Shown: piece by piece, positions 20,556 through 32,058 of the stretch | Layout of the letters: each line of letters starts with the position of its first letter | How positions within the stretch are numbered: position 1 is the first letter of the stretch | DNA from: Corydoras sp. C115 | Lineage: Eukaryota > Chordata > Actinopteri > Siluriformes > Callichthyidae | Assembly: GCA_019802505.1 (NCBI GenBank) | Contig: JAFMOC010000032.1 | Coordinates: 1,827,001 to 1,891,000 of the forward strand | Length of the DNA: 64,000 bases | Direction: 5' to 3' | Notes under the pieces: generated by a model | Told to the model about the DNA's origin: nothing | Databases searched by the model: none | What the model saw: only the letters and a program-made list of their open reading frames with translations | Program-made: the position numbers and the translations under genes

Positions 20556-20820
20556 CCCCCAACACACCAAAAATATACCTGAACACACCTCATTTCAAGA
20601 CCACCAGGCCCATTGGGGTAGCTATATTCACAAGCAGCATTGCTATTTCAACCACACAGACAGAGGGCGTGAGTATAGACTGTTGGTGGGGTGTAAGATG
20701 GCGGTTAGCATCACGATGCACCCTTGTGGGGTTTCGCCTAGGGTCCCATGTGTGAGCAGATTATAAGAGTCATAAGGGAGGGCAGGGAGGCATTAAGATT
20801 AGTGACGTCAGGACTGCAGT
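20556..20820 (+). mobile_element. Repeat X, second long copy
   Basis: Runs from CCAACACACCAAAAATATAC to GTGACGTCAGGACTGCAG. Unlike the copy at 13337-13602, it is not followed by a SINE tail. Confidence 0.6.
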
Positions 20821-20860
20821 GCCACTTTTAATGTTTAACTCAACTGCTCATAAAGTTCTA

Positions 20861-20895
<35 letters not shown>

Positions 20896-21404
20896 TATAT
20901 TAGTAACCCGAGGAACTCTTTTCTTACGGCGTAGTGTTGCGTTCACTTTGTTGACGTACGTGTGCATAGAGTTTGGCAAGTTATGCATTCTGCTTCTTAA
21001 AGATTCTGACTACGGCGAATACAAAGATGTTTTTTTTCTGTAATTCATCATTGAATTTTCATTTGCATTTGGGCTTTTTAAGCTGCTTAGGCTCCATGTG
21101 CTACTATTGATAAACAAGCTACTGCTCTGTCTTGTCTCTTGGCTGTTGCCGTGTTACGGAAGGTAAAGCTTGGGATGCAGTTGAAGCAATATTTGCAGCT
21201 ACCAGATATATAGAGTGGGATAGTGGTGGCATTGAGAAGAGGCACTTTGAAAACAAGGTCATGTGCAGTGGACGTTAGCATTTGCCGAGGCAGCGTTTAT
21301 GGTAGTCGTCCTCTGATTCTTCATCAGTGCCCAACCTGAAGCGGACTACAAGATGGCTTTCGGTTCAGCAGCGCCACTATGTCTGCACACTATTACATTC
21401 ACGA
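20821..21404. other. Unique intronic sequence with (TA)n
   Basis: (TA)n occupies about 20863-20900. The rest has no recognised repeat. Confidence 0.45.
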
Positions 21405-21945
21405 GGGGTGTTCCCCATGTCCATCTGGTCAGAAGGGGTCCCGTGTGTTCTGTCGAAGAGAGGGAGGTTCCATATTTCCATCCGAGAGAAAGGGGTTCCC
21501 AATTTCCGTATGGTCAGAAGATGTCCCATGTGTTTATCCAAAGAGAAGAGGGTTCCCCGTGTCTATCTGGAGAAGGGGGGTTCCCAAAGTCCATCCGGTC
21601 TGAAGGGGTCCCACATGTTCATCCGAAGAGAGGGGGGTTCCCAATGTCCATCCAGAGGGAAGGTCCCCCATGTCTATCTGGAGAGGGGGTTCCCAATGTC
21701 CAGCTGGTCAGAAGGGGTCCAATTTGTTTATCCGAAGAGAAGGGGGTTCCCAATGTCCATCCAGATGTGAGGACCCCCAGGTCTATTTGGAGAGGGTGCT
21801 CCCAATGCCCATCTGGACAGAAGGGGTCCCATGTGTTCATTTGAAGAGAGGGAGGTTCCCTATGTCCATCCAAGGGTAAGGGGTTCTCAATGTCCATCCG
21901 GAGGGGAGGTCCCCCATGTCCATCCATTGAGAAGATGTCCATCCT
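21405..21945 (+). repeat. Degenerate 33-36 bp minisatellite
   Basis: About 15 diverged units of the form GGTTCCCAATGTCCATCC followed by a GG-AGAAGGGG segment, arranged in loose higher-order groups. Four different frames, on both strands, stay open through it, which points to low stop content in the repeat rather than a gene. The unit resembles the GTTCCCCATGCCCATCCAGG segment of antisense SINE-A. Confidence 0.85.
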
Positions 21946-22776
21946 ACTACTACTTCATCGTTCCCCTCTCTGCAATTGTCAAACTATTAAACTCATCTAT
22001 GCACAACAAACAATAAAAGTCACATGTACCTAATAAACTGTCATATGAGACGCATCAACATCTCTGGATGAATTGAAATGCCCCACAGTTACATTTAATA
22101 CCCTGTATGTTGGGTATATTTCACTCTGTAATCCCATGCCCCCATAAATGACCCTCAATCGCCACGATATATGTCTCCCGGTCGCTAAACTGCGCCGTGG
22201 TTCAAGACAATCAATAGTTTAACCGGATCAGCAGATAACCTGAGGCCGGAGGTAACAAGCCACCATTTACAGACCTCTTTATAGCAGCGATCCATCAGAT
22301 ATATAGGTATATCAAGTTAAACCGACGATCCCGTCCAGTCAATGGCGCAGTCGGGGGTCGTCTCATCTCTATTAGCCAGGCCGTACCACGCAGATGCCGA
22401 CACAGCATTATTTTTGACGATCCGGTGGTCAATTGGTATGCAGTCCTTAAGTACGGCCTGGCTGATTTACGCTCTTTTAAAAAGGAGTTAGTGCGAAGGC
22501 GTTTCGGGACGTGGGGCGGTTCGAACCGCCTCGAGAGGAAGCCGGGCTGGATGAAATGTTCGGCATTTTGTTGCCGCTGCATTTATTATGTGTGATTTTT
22601 AATTTAGCAGACGGAGGGCTCTCTGAGGCTATCGCACCACAGCTGCCATTATATCTCCACTCTCATACGACACCTTCGACCTGGGGTGCCCACGCTTTTT
22701 TGGCCAGAGATCTACTTTTTCCAGTGGACAGGTCATCGTGATCTACCAGGATCCAAGATTTATTATCATGTTAGTT
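21946..22776. other. Unique intronic block with a small inverted repeat
   Basis: AGCCAGGCCGTAC (22375-22387) and GTACGGCCTGGCT (22453-22465) are perfect inverted repeats about 65 bases apart. No repeat family recognised. Possible conserved or structured element. Confidence 0.35.
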
Positions 22777-23095
22777 TTGGGTTGGTATGGTGGCTTAGTA
22801 GTTGGCATGTTCTCCTCTCAGTGCTAGGGATTCCTGGTTTGAATCCCAATCTGGGTGGAGTTGCCATGTTCTCCCCGTGGTCCGCGTGGGTTTCCTCCGG
22901 GGTCTCCGGTTTCCTCCCACAGTCCCAAAACATGGATCAAGGTCAATTGAGTTCTCCAAATTGCCCCATATAGAGTGTGTTTGTGTAAGTGAGTGTGTGT
23001 CCAGCGATGGATTGGTGCCCTTTCCTGGGTGTATCTGCCCAGCGCCCGAGATGTTCTCCCTCAGATGGGCATGGGGAACCCCCCCAACCCTAATA
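22777..23095 (+). mobile_element. SINE-A, sense, split by a nested SINE-B
   Basis: Head to the GGGAACCCCCCCAACCCTAATA segment. The last 24 bases plus ATGG tail continue after the nested element, at 23307-23328. Confidence 0.9.
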
Positions 23096-23298
23096 CATTT
23101 ACATTTACATTACATTTGGTCATTTATTGGACGCTTTTATCCAAAGTGACTTACAAGGTGAGCACAGGGTTAATCACAACATCCCTGGAGCAATGAGGGT
23201 TAAGGGCCTTGCTCAAGGACCCACACTGGTAACTTCAGTGGACCTGGGATTTGAACCGCCAACCTTCAGCTTGATAGCCCAATGCCCTTCCCACTGTG
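23096..23298 (-). mobile_element. SINE-B, antisense, nested in SINE-A
   Basis: Defines the second SINE family. The inverted 3' end at the left (ATTTATTGGACGCTTTTATCC, AAAGTGACTTACAA) matches the LINE 3' end at 870-893. GGGTTAAGGGCCTTGCTCAAG forms the body. The inverted box B GGATTTGAACC and a degenerate inverted box A close it. CCCTAATA is duplicated at 23088-23095 and 23299-23306. Confidence 0.88.
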
Positions 23299-23330
23299 CC
23301 CTAATAGAGGATAATGGATGGATGGATGTA

Positions 23331-23893
23331 GTTATGGTACTAACAGTACGCCATTGGGCACACCTGCCTTCGACTGTAGGGCTGGAACCGCGGGTAGAAA
23401 TAATTATCCCACCGCCACGTCATTCTCCACCAATTCTGTTGTGCTTCGCCTCCGTGTGTATGCATGTTTGCGGGCGGCGGGCAGGGGAGGGGGGGTGGGG
23501 TGTATATGCTGGCATATCTTATCTCACTGCAATAACATTTGGAATAGCGAGGCCTATTAAGCACTGAAACAGACAGTTAATTTCTATTTCATACTCCACA
23601 GATTTCGAGTTATTCCATTTGAGCCTGACCCCATTACACCCCCCTTCCACCTCCACCCACCCTCCTTCCTCTCTGTCAGTAAACACTGAATGGCTTGCTC
23701 TGTATCATTATCATCCTCAGCCACGGCGCCGGCTGCGTTTGTTTGCACCAGCTAATATCCGGTAATTGAATATCTGAATCTAGCGATCTAAAGCTGCCCA
23801 AATTAAAAGGCCAGCACTTGGGGCGGGTGGGATGGCGATGGCGAGGGCTGTAACAGGGGCTCAGAGGGCTGGCCTGAGGAATTAGCCCTTTTA
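23331..23893. other. Unique intronic sequence
   Basis: No recognised repeat. Contains a G-rich run (about 23470-23500) and C-rich 23637-23670. No gene support. Confidence 0.45.
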
Positions 23894-24282
23894 TATCCAT
23901 CCATCCATCCATTATCTTTCGCTTTATCCTCTAGTAGGGTCACGAGGAGGGGAGGGGGTTCCCCATGCCCATCCAGGGGAGAACGTTTTGGGCGCTGGTC
24001 GGATACACCCAGGACAGGGCGCCAATCTATCAATGGGCACACGCTCAGTCACATAGACACACTCACACTCTATATGGGGTAGTTTGGAGAATTTAATTGC
24101 CCTTGATCCATGTTTTTGGACTGTGGTAGGACACCCGGAGAACCTGGAGGAAACCCACGCGGACACAGGGAGAACATGGAAACTCCACCCAGATTGGAAT
24201 TGGGATCTGCCTAGGGTCCTAAACCTTCTCCACTGGATGGGCCCCACCGTGACCCCAGAAGACAATAGATGGATGGATGGAT
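23894..24282 (-). mobile_element. Inverted SINE-A chimera (tails outward)
   Basis: 23894-24203 is antisense SINE-A from tail to just before box B. It then switches at GGGATCTGCCTAGGG to a short sense 3' end (CTGGATGGGCCCCACCGTGAC to ATGGATGGATGG). Confidence 0.8.
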
Positions 24283-24362
24283 ATTAGTGTAGACCACTTG
24301 GAAATTCAGCTGCCATTGAGATGACATCTACAGACCATAAGTGGACATGCCAGTCCAAAGGG

Positions 24363-24640
24363 AGAGCGGTGGTGGTGTAGTGGTTAGCACATTCACCTCT
24401 CAGCGCTGGGGATCCAATCTACGTGAAGTTTACATATTCTCCCTGTGTCTGTGTGGGTTCTCCAGTTTCCTTCCACAGTCCAAAAACATTGATTGAAGGT
24501 AATTTGGCTGCTCTAAATTGCCCTTATATAAAATGCCCCCATATTGTGTGTGTGTGTGTGTGTGTGGTGTGTGGATTGACCCTGTCCTGGGTGTATCTGC
24601 CCAACACCTGAATCATTTTCGCCATCGTGACCCTAGTACC
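24363..24640 (+). mobile_element. SINE variant, sense
   Basis: Head GCGGTGGTGGTGTAGTGGTTAGC, decayed box B (GGGGATCCAATC), body with a (GT)n expansion at 24547-24565, ends at GTGACCCTAGTACC. Confidence 0.78.
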
Positions 24641-24643
24641 CTA

Positions 24644-24765
24644 TCCATCCATCCTTTATCTTCCACTTTATCCTCTACTACGCTCGTGGGGGGGTTCCGG
24701 GGGGTGCCCATATATACGCAGGACAGGACGCCAATCTATCACTGGGCACACATTCATACACACCC
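24644..24765 (-). mobile_element. SINE-A 3' fragment, antisense
   Basis: CCATCCATCCTTTATCTTCC to GGGCACACATTCATACACAC, placed tail-to-tail against the previous element. Confidence 0.8.
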
Positions 24766-25462
24766 TAGTAGAAAAGTAAAGGAGTGAATAATGGGATGAG
24801 ATTGCATTCATTTAGCCGGCAGTGTGTAGTTGTGGTGGATCCATTTTGGTGGTTCTATGTAGGTGATAATCATAAGGGACCACAGTCTCTAGGACAGAAC
24901 GTACAGTAAGAACTGCCGGACAATAAGTGTAATACAGAACAGTTTTAATAAAGTGGCTGGTGCATGTTCCAGCTGACACGCCGAACGGCCCGGGATTGAT
25001 TTCAGAGGTGTAGGGTTGCTTTGGATGGAAACGAATATCTCAATTATTGCTGGAGTTTCACCCATTTACAAGCTCTCTACTTTCTCAAATTGCTGATTTT
25101 TCATACTCTCACTCTCGCACACTTTGGCGGCCATAAAAGGTGATGCCACTTAGTCTGAGTGCTAAGCTGTCAAGATGACGGGCAGTTATATTACATTTCC
25201 CTACCTTTGTGTCCCAACTCGGCCAAACCCGTGTTAGATCCGGCTTCTCTGCAGCCGACGCTGCCCATTATTCTCATTATACATTGTACACGTACACGCA
25301 AGTATTGCTTCCATTAACCCGACTTCAAAGGAAGTTCAGCCCAAGGTCATGAACCCAAGGGCGAGCTATGTCAGGTGTTCTGGAGCAATTCAATTCAAGT
25401 ATCAGGCAGCAATGCATTTGAGAATACGGCCTTCTCGGACTTGTGACGTTACCTGCAGACAA
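24766..25462. other. Mostly unique intronic sequence
   Basis: 24766-24805 is a SINE-tail remnant. Around 24940-24960, AATAAAGTGGCTGGTG resembles a decayed right end of MITE-A. The rest is unique. Confidence 0.4.
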
Positions 25463-25793
25463 TGTAATGGTGGCTTAGTGGTTGGCATGTTCTCCTCTTA
25501 GTGCTAGGGATTCCCGGTTCCAATCCCAATCTGGGTGGAGTTTCCATGTTCTCCCCGTGTCCACCTGGGTTTTCTCAGGGTTCTCCGGTTTCCTCCCACA
25601 TTCGAAAAACATGGATCAAGTCAATTGAGTTCTCCAAATTGCCCCATATAGAGTGTGTCTGTGTGAGTGAATGTGTTTTTTTCCAGCGATAAATTGGCGC
25701 CCTGTCCTGGGTGTATCTGCCCAGCGCCCAAAACATTCTCCCCTGGATGGGCATGGGGAACCCGCCCCCTTGCGCTACCATAGTAGATAATGG
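25463..25793 (+). mobile_element. SINE-A, sense
   Basis: Box A intact, box B changed to GGTTCCAATCC, short remnant of the tail (AGTAGATAATGG) before the next unit. Confidence 0.86.
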
Positions 25794-26075
25794 ACGTTCT
25801 CCCCATGTCTATGTGGGTTTCCTCCAGGTTCTCCGGTTTCCTCCCACAGTCCAGGAAAACATGGATCAACATTGATTGAATTCTCCAAATTGCCCCATAT
25901 AGAGTGTGTCTGTGTGAGTGAGTGTGTGTCCAGTGATAGATTGGCGTCCTGTCCTGTGTGTATCTGCCCAGCGCCCAAAACGTTCTCCCCTGGATGGGCA
26001 TGGGGAACCCCCCCCCCCCGCCCCCCGCGACTCTAGTAGAGGATAAAGCTGAAGATAAAGGATGGATGGATGGCT
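25794..26075 (+). mobile_element. SINE-A, sense, headless tandem unit
   Basis: Begins at CGTTCTCCCCATGTCTATG, lacking boxes A and B, then complete body and ATGGATGGATGG tail. Forms a tandem with the preceding copy. Confidence 0.86.
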
Positions 26076-26737
26076 GGATGTAAGAACCGACTGTGATGTG
26101 ATGAATAAGGTCGTGCAAAAGGCAGCGCGATGCAAAGCAATGAATTCCATCTTGTACCTCGGATGCTGATAGCAGTAATGTGAATTCCAAACCTCGGCTG
26201 GATCAACACTTTGTTTTTATTCCGGTGACTTTGCAACCCGAGTAATAAATAGCATTTGGCATCGCACCAAGCCAACGACTCCGTCCTGTTTTGCAGATAT
26301 GACTCCAAAGTGGATTAAGGGAGATTAGAATGACTAAATGAAAGGCAAGCTCTGTATTCCGCTTCGGCTTTGTGCTTGAAATAAGCTCAAACTCGCTTCT
26401 AATACAATGTGCAGGCTTGCAAAAACACAATTATACCCTGACCCGCCCTTTTGGCTCCCTAACCCCTCTGCCCTGTATTATTAACCCCATTCATTCTCAA
26501 TGTCTATACTTTATTCAGCCTTTAACCAAGTTTCTGCAACTCACTCTAACAAGCATTACTTTAAAACTTCTTCCACAAATATCGTTGTTCTGGCTGTGGG
26601 GTGGAGGGGGGTTGGGGGTAATAACAGCTCTTCATGTGGAAGCTTAGGCTTTTTGACATTTGCAGGATGAGCACATTTTATTTACCAAAAGAAAAATCTT
26701 CTTGTATTTTGAGAGAAACAGAAATGAGTTGACTTCT
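26076..26737. other. Unique intronic sequence
   Basis: About 660 bases with no recognised repeat. A G-rich run lies near 26596-26620. No gene support. Confidence 0.45.
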
Positions 26738-27022
26738 ATCCATCCGTTATCTTCCTCTACTAGGGTCACAAGGAGGTTCCCCATGCCCATCCAGGGGAGA
26801 GCGCTTCAGGCGCTGGGAAGATCCCAGTGGTTAGCACGTTCGTCTCTCAGCGCCAGGGGTTCCCGGTTCGAATCCCAATCTGGGTGGTGTTTCCATGTTC
26901 TCTCTGTGTCCGCGTGGCAATAGATTGGCGTCCTGTCCTGAAATGTTCTCCTGGATGGGCAGTGGGAAACCCCTGCGACCCTAGTAGAGGATAAAGCAGA
27001 AGATAATGGATGGCTGGATGGA
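26738..27022 (+). mobile_element. Inverted SINE-A chimera (tails outward)
   Basis: 26738-26822 is an antisense 3' part. At GGGAAGATC it switches to a sense head (CCAGTGGTTAGCACG) with box B, a body with a large internal deletion, and an ATGGATGGC tail. Confidence 0.8.
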
Positions 27023-27030
27023 TCTTGTTA

Positions 27031-27379
27031 TGGGTGGCATGGTGGCTTAGTGGTTGCATGTTCTCCTCTCAGTGCTAGGGATTCCCGGTTTGTATTTCAA
27101 TCTGGATGGAGTTTCCATATTCTCCTCGTGTCTGTGTGGGTTTCCTCCGGGTTCTCCAGTTTCCTCCCACAGTCCAAATACATGGATCAAGGTCAATGGA
27201 ATGCTCCAAATTGCCCCATATAGAGTGTGTGTGTGAGTATGTCTGTGCCCAGCATTAGAGTGGTGCCCTATTCTGGGGGTATCTACCCAGCGCTCGAAAT
27301 GTTCTCCCCTGTATGGGCATGGGGAACCCCCCCACGACCCTAGTAGAGGACAAAGCAGAAGATAATGGATGGATGTATG
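27031..27379 (+). mobile_element. SINE-A, sense
   Basis: Near full length; box B is changed to CGGTTTGTATTTC. GATCTTGTTATG occurs immediately before it (27021) and after it (27380), either a target duplication or the joint of a tandem copy. Confidence 0.87.
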
Positions 27380-27390
27380 GATCTTGTTAT

Positions 27391-27562
27391 GGGTGGCATG
27401 GTGGCTTGGTGGTTTGCACTAGGGATCCCCGGTTTGAATCCCAATCTGGGTGGAGTTTCCATGTTCTCCTCGTGTCCGCATGGGTTTCCTACGGGTTCTC
27501 CAGTTTCCTCCCACAGTCCAAAAACATGCATCAAGGTCAACATAATGGATGGATGGGTGGAT
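27391..27562 (+). mobile_element. SINE-A, sense, internally deleted
   Basis: Head and first body segment to CATCAAGGTCAA, then directly the ATAATGGATGG tail. About 180 bases are missing. Confidence 0.84.
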
Positions 27563-28512
27563 AAGTACTGTATATATCATAATTATACATAAAGCGATTA
27601 GATGAATCAAAAACCACCTGAAAAAGAAGCATTAGGTTTTTTTTAATCCTACTCATATTATGGTCTGTCTCACTTCCTCCACCTTCCTTCCATCCGCAGT
27701 ATTTTTTCAGTCATTGCTTCTCATAAAATATTAAAGTTATCTGCTCCATCACTGAGGATCTAAACGTACTGAGTGGTTCTGGCAGTTTGTTTTATAAGGA
27801 ACCGTATACAGGCAACTAATTACCCCAAAGCCTGTGTGAGTCACTTTAATAGAGACCCATGATCTGCCTCAGTTCCCCGCACCTCGCTGTAGAAAACCAT
27901 TTCCCAAAAAACAGTATAAAGCTCGTTATATTAATAAAAGTATTCAAGCTTAATACATTCCCCATTATATCCCATGTGCTCTGTATGGATGAAAATCGAA
28001 ATCTTTAGCATTTCCTCTCACTGCCTGGTTTGGTTAGTTGCAGGTAAGTGGTGCAGAGGTTTATCGATTAAGCCTCACGAATTATTCCATTAGTTCATCA
28101 GGTTCAAAAGGAGGAGGGACTTTCTCCCCCGGTTTTTGGAGGAGGATAGAGAGGATAGAGTCTCTGGGAGGAACTAGCCTATTAGACGGTTCTGAGATTA
28201 TCTCCCAAAGCGTCTAACCAAGACAGCAGCCTGACAGTGGCCTAGTGAGAGGAATACTGATGAAAGTTTCCTGCAGCGATCATATCGAATGGAAAATCAC
28301 TGCTTTGTAATTATTGAGCAAGCGTTTATTCGAGAGCGGCACGAGGAGCCGACAGATCCGTCCCATCAGTCGCACGGCGGAATTAATGCATGTGTTAAAT
28401 ATTGAACACGTTACATACACATATTATATAATCAGACCAGCTCCTCCGTGCCGGGTTGTTAACGGGACGTATGGAACACTCCAGTGTGAATACAGAGGAG
28501 ATAACGAGATAG
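27563..28512. other. Unique intronic sequence
   Basis: About 950 bases without recognised repeats. Moderately AT-rich. A candidate for conserved non-coding DNA, but nothing here proves it. Confidence 0.4.
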
Positions 28513-28705
28513 CCATCCATCCATTATCTTCCGATTTATCCTCTACTAAGGTCGGGGGGGGGGGGGGGTGACCAAGAACTCAATTGACCAAGGGCAATTA
28601 AATTCTCCAAATTGCCCCTTATAGAGTGTGTCTGTGTGAGTGAGTGTGTACCCAGTGGCATCCTGTCCTGGGTGTATCTGCCCAGCGCCCTGGATGGGCA
28701 TGGGG

Positions 28706-28794
<89 letters not shown>

Positions 28795-28845
28795 ACTGCG
28801 ACCCTAGTAGAGGATAAAGCGGAAGATATTGGATGGATGGATGGT
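28513..28845 (+). mobile_element. Inverted SINE-A chimera with a huge C-tract
   Basis: 28513-28570 is an antisense tail ending in a G-run. From about 28590 a headless sense body continues to an ATGGATGGATGG tail. The C-tract inside it is expanded. Confidence 0.82.
28709..28795. repeat. 87-base C-tract
   Basis: Poly-C with a single A at about 28747, lying exactly where SINE-A normally has 5-10 Cs. Poly-Pro and poly-Gly frames here are artefacts. Confidence 0.93.
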
Positions 28846-29233
28846 CCTTACAAGCACTTTGGAATATTAATTTTGTACCCAATCAAAGCGTTTTATTAAG
28901 GCTTATGACTTGAGTCTTATGGATTTTGGTCTGTGCATTATTTTGGCATTTTTTCCCGCAGCGTTCTGTAAATTGATTGGAGATATCGATCCCGTGCTCG
29001 CATTATCTTGTTCTCGCTTTCCACTCTCAATCTGCCAGACACAGACGCTTTTTATTTCCGTCCCTTCGCCCCCGTTTTATAATGTCAACTTTTCCTTGGA
29101 GTAAAATGGAGAATAACTTATTACTGAATAGAAAACATCAGCATCAGGTCAGGTTAAAGGACATGATCAGCCTCTTGGTGTATGATGGATAAGTAAGTCT
29201 TGTAACAACAATACCATATGGCTGCTATCATGC

Positions 29234-29235
<2 letters not shown>
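28846..29235. other. Unique intronic sequence
   Basis: About 390 bases with no recognised repeat or gene signal. Confidence 0.45.

Positions 29236-29294
<59 letters not shown>
29236..29294. repeat. (TA)n microsatellite
   Basis: About 29 TA units. Confidence 0.97.
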
Positions 29295-29297
<3 letters not shown>

Positions 29298-29365
29298 TAT
29301 GATAATAACAGTATCGATTTTACTTGGTGGCAGCAAGTTGCATAGTAAAGTATAAAATATAAATA

Positions 29366-29722
<357 letters not shown>

Positions 29723-29821
29723 TATATTTTGCTATGCATGTTGCTGCAACCGTGTAAAATATGGATGCTGTTATTATTATTATACTATTATACATCTGTG
29801 TTTCATATTATATATTATATT

Positions 29822-30167
29822 CATTCATTCATTATCTTCCGCTTTGTCCTATATTAGGGTCGCGAGGGGGTTCCCCATGCCCATCTAGGGGAGAACGTTT
29901 TGGGCGCTGGGCAGATACACCCAGGACAGGGCGCGAATCCATCGCTGGGCACACACTCACTCACACACTCACACACTATATGGGGCAATTTGGAGAACTC
30001 AATTGAACTTGATCCATGTTTTTGGACTGTGGGAGGAAACCTGAGAACCTGGAGGAAACCCACGCGGACACGGGGAGAACATGGAAACTCCACCCAGATG
30101 GGGATTCGAACCGGGAATCCCTAGTGCTGAGAGGCGAACGTGCTGACCACTAAGCCACTGTGCCTCC
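29822..30167 (-). mobile_element. SINE-A, antisense, with 13-bp target-site duplication
   Basis: TATATATTATATT is perfect at 29809-29821 and 30168-30180. The tail is (TCAT)n. Box A is changed by one base (CTGACCACTAAGCCAC). Confidence 0.91.
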
Positions 30168-30180
30168 TATATATTATATT

Positions 30181-30656
30181 ATTATTATTATTATTTTATA
30201 CACTTACAAACTTATTGGATGTTTTTATATACGTTACATGTTCCCTGTCGTTAAGTGGTACAACTCGGAATGTCGTCGTATCATGTACAATGACAATAAA
30301 GCTCTCTATCTCCATCTATAAGGAGGCCAGCGGATAAAAGAGTTGCACTCATTGTGTCAGCTGCATCTCAACCGCTCCATCATGGTCTTGTGTAAAAGGG
30401 AGTCAGCTGGTAGTCAAGGCGCTGATAACTGAGAGTATGAGGCTCATGACCTGGTTCCTCTCCCCTTCCCTGTGGAATAATGGCCAGACATGGCAAATGG
30501 ATCGGCTTGGATTATTCATCTCTGCTGCCTTGCAAAATTTAAGTGTAGCAATGAGACGATGAGTAAAAACCAGAAGTTAATGGAGTTACTCCAGACAACG
30601 TTTCGATGGCATGTTAGACCATACAAGCAGCCTGTTTTTTCTGTTTATCGAACCTA
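30181..30656. other. Unique intronic sequence
   Basis: Short ATT run at the left edge, then about 450 bases with no repeat recognised. Confidence 0.45.
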
Positions 30657-30880
30657 TGTGTAGTCTATAGGGTGTGGTTGCTCAGTGGTTAGGGTTAGGG
30701 TTAGGGTTATCAATCTGAAGGTTGTGGGTTTAAGTCCCAAGTCTACTGAAGTTACCAGTGTGGTTTCTTGAGCAAAACCCTTAACATTAATTGCTCCAGA
30801 AATGCTGTGGCCATGCTGTATGATCACTTTGTAAGTCCCTTTGGATGAATGACCAAATGTAATGTAAACGTATATCAAGA
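30657..30880 (+). mobile_element. SINE-B, sense, with TTAGGG expansion
   Basis: Box A-like GGTTGCTCAGTGGTTAGGG, then three TTAGGG units, box B-like GGGTTTAAGTCCC, and the 3' end TTTGTAAGTCCCTTTGGATG shared with the LINE at 585-904. Confidence 0.82.
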
Positions 30881-31189
30881 CAATCGTTTGTAAATAATAA
30901 ACTACAATATATTTCCAAAAGTATAACCCCACACATTCACGTCATTGAATTCAGGACTTCCAATCACTTCCACGTCCACGTAAAACCAATCACCTCGACA
31001 TGAACTGCATCTGATTGGGTTCAGTGTAGTCCAGAGTAAATCCATGGTCCCTATTTTACCAAATTTTTGGTCCTAGGTCAGGTCCTAGGTCCACTGAAAT
31101 TACCAAGATGGGACCTGGAATATTCTTTCCTTGATGGTCATGGGGAACCCGCCACCACCACCATACATGAGATGTAGCCCATCTGCTTC
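30881..31189. other. Mostly unique intronic sequence
   Basis: No clear repeat up to about 31090. 31090-31160 may hold decayed SINE body (TCCTTGATGGTCATGGGGAAC). Confidence 0.4.
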
Positions 31190-31412
31190 AGAACATCTGA
31201 ACTTCTGTCTGAACATGGGTCTCGCTCAAGGACCCACATTGGTAACTTGTGGACCTGGGATTTGAACCCCCATCCTTCAGATTGATAGCCCAACACCCTA
31301 ACCACTGAGCTACCATGCCCCGACACGGGGAGAACATGGAAACTGCACCCAGCTTGGGATTCGAACCAGAAACCCCTAGATATGGAAATGTCATTGAGTC
31401 AAAAATGTCTGC
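31190..31412 (-). mobile_element. Duplicated SINE-B/SINE-A junction (copy 1)
   Basis: SINE-B antisense 31225-31317 is followed by a SINE-A stub (GACACGGGGAGAACATGG to CCCCTAGATA) and unique bases. From about 31232 it aligns to 32403-32583 at a constant offset of 1171 without gaps. Confidence 0.82.
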
Positions 31413-32058
31413 TTCAGGGATTCTAATGTTGTGCATTAAGAGATGATCTATATACTTCCATTGTCTCATTGGTTTTTTTAATTTCCTGTTGCTGTTCAAT
31501 TTAAATGAACTGAGTTTTAACTCAAAGAGCTGAGAAAACCCTAGAGAAGGCTATGCATAAAATTCCTCTGTCCTTCAAGAACCAACATCCAGACCGTCCC
31601 ATTTAAATTTCAGAAATGTCTCATACGGGTCATCTTTGCAGTGCTAAAGGAAGGTCCAGAGGTGCGGGATCACAGGTTTATTTACTGCAAAGACATTCAC
31701 ATACTGACGCTCAGACAGGGAGGATTAGAAGAACCGAGCATATATAATCGACAGGGGAGACACGTGACGGGATAAACACAGCTGACGATAATTACATGAC
31801 ACTGAACTGAAACAAGGATTAATTATACAATAAACAAGCACAAGAAAAAACAAAGACACGACGCACATGCTGGCAGGACAAAACCAGTAAAGAAACAGAC
31901 TATGGGACACACATTTTGCATCTCTTACGCTGACCGGGTCCACTTTTGAGATATGAATAACCAATGGAGCAGGAAGCAGTGTATAAAACATTCAGCTGGT
32001 ACTTTATATAAACATCAAATAAGCTCAATAAAAAAATGTAAATGATACAGAAATCAGC
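31413..32058. other. Unique intronic sequence
   Basis: About 650 bases, no repeat recognised, no supported gene. Confidence 0.45.

Noticed and set aside
21327..21844. 147- and 163-codon frames rich in Gly/Pro/Ser
   Set aside because: They overlap in different phases of one degenerate minisatellite, and the opposite strand is open as well.
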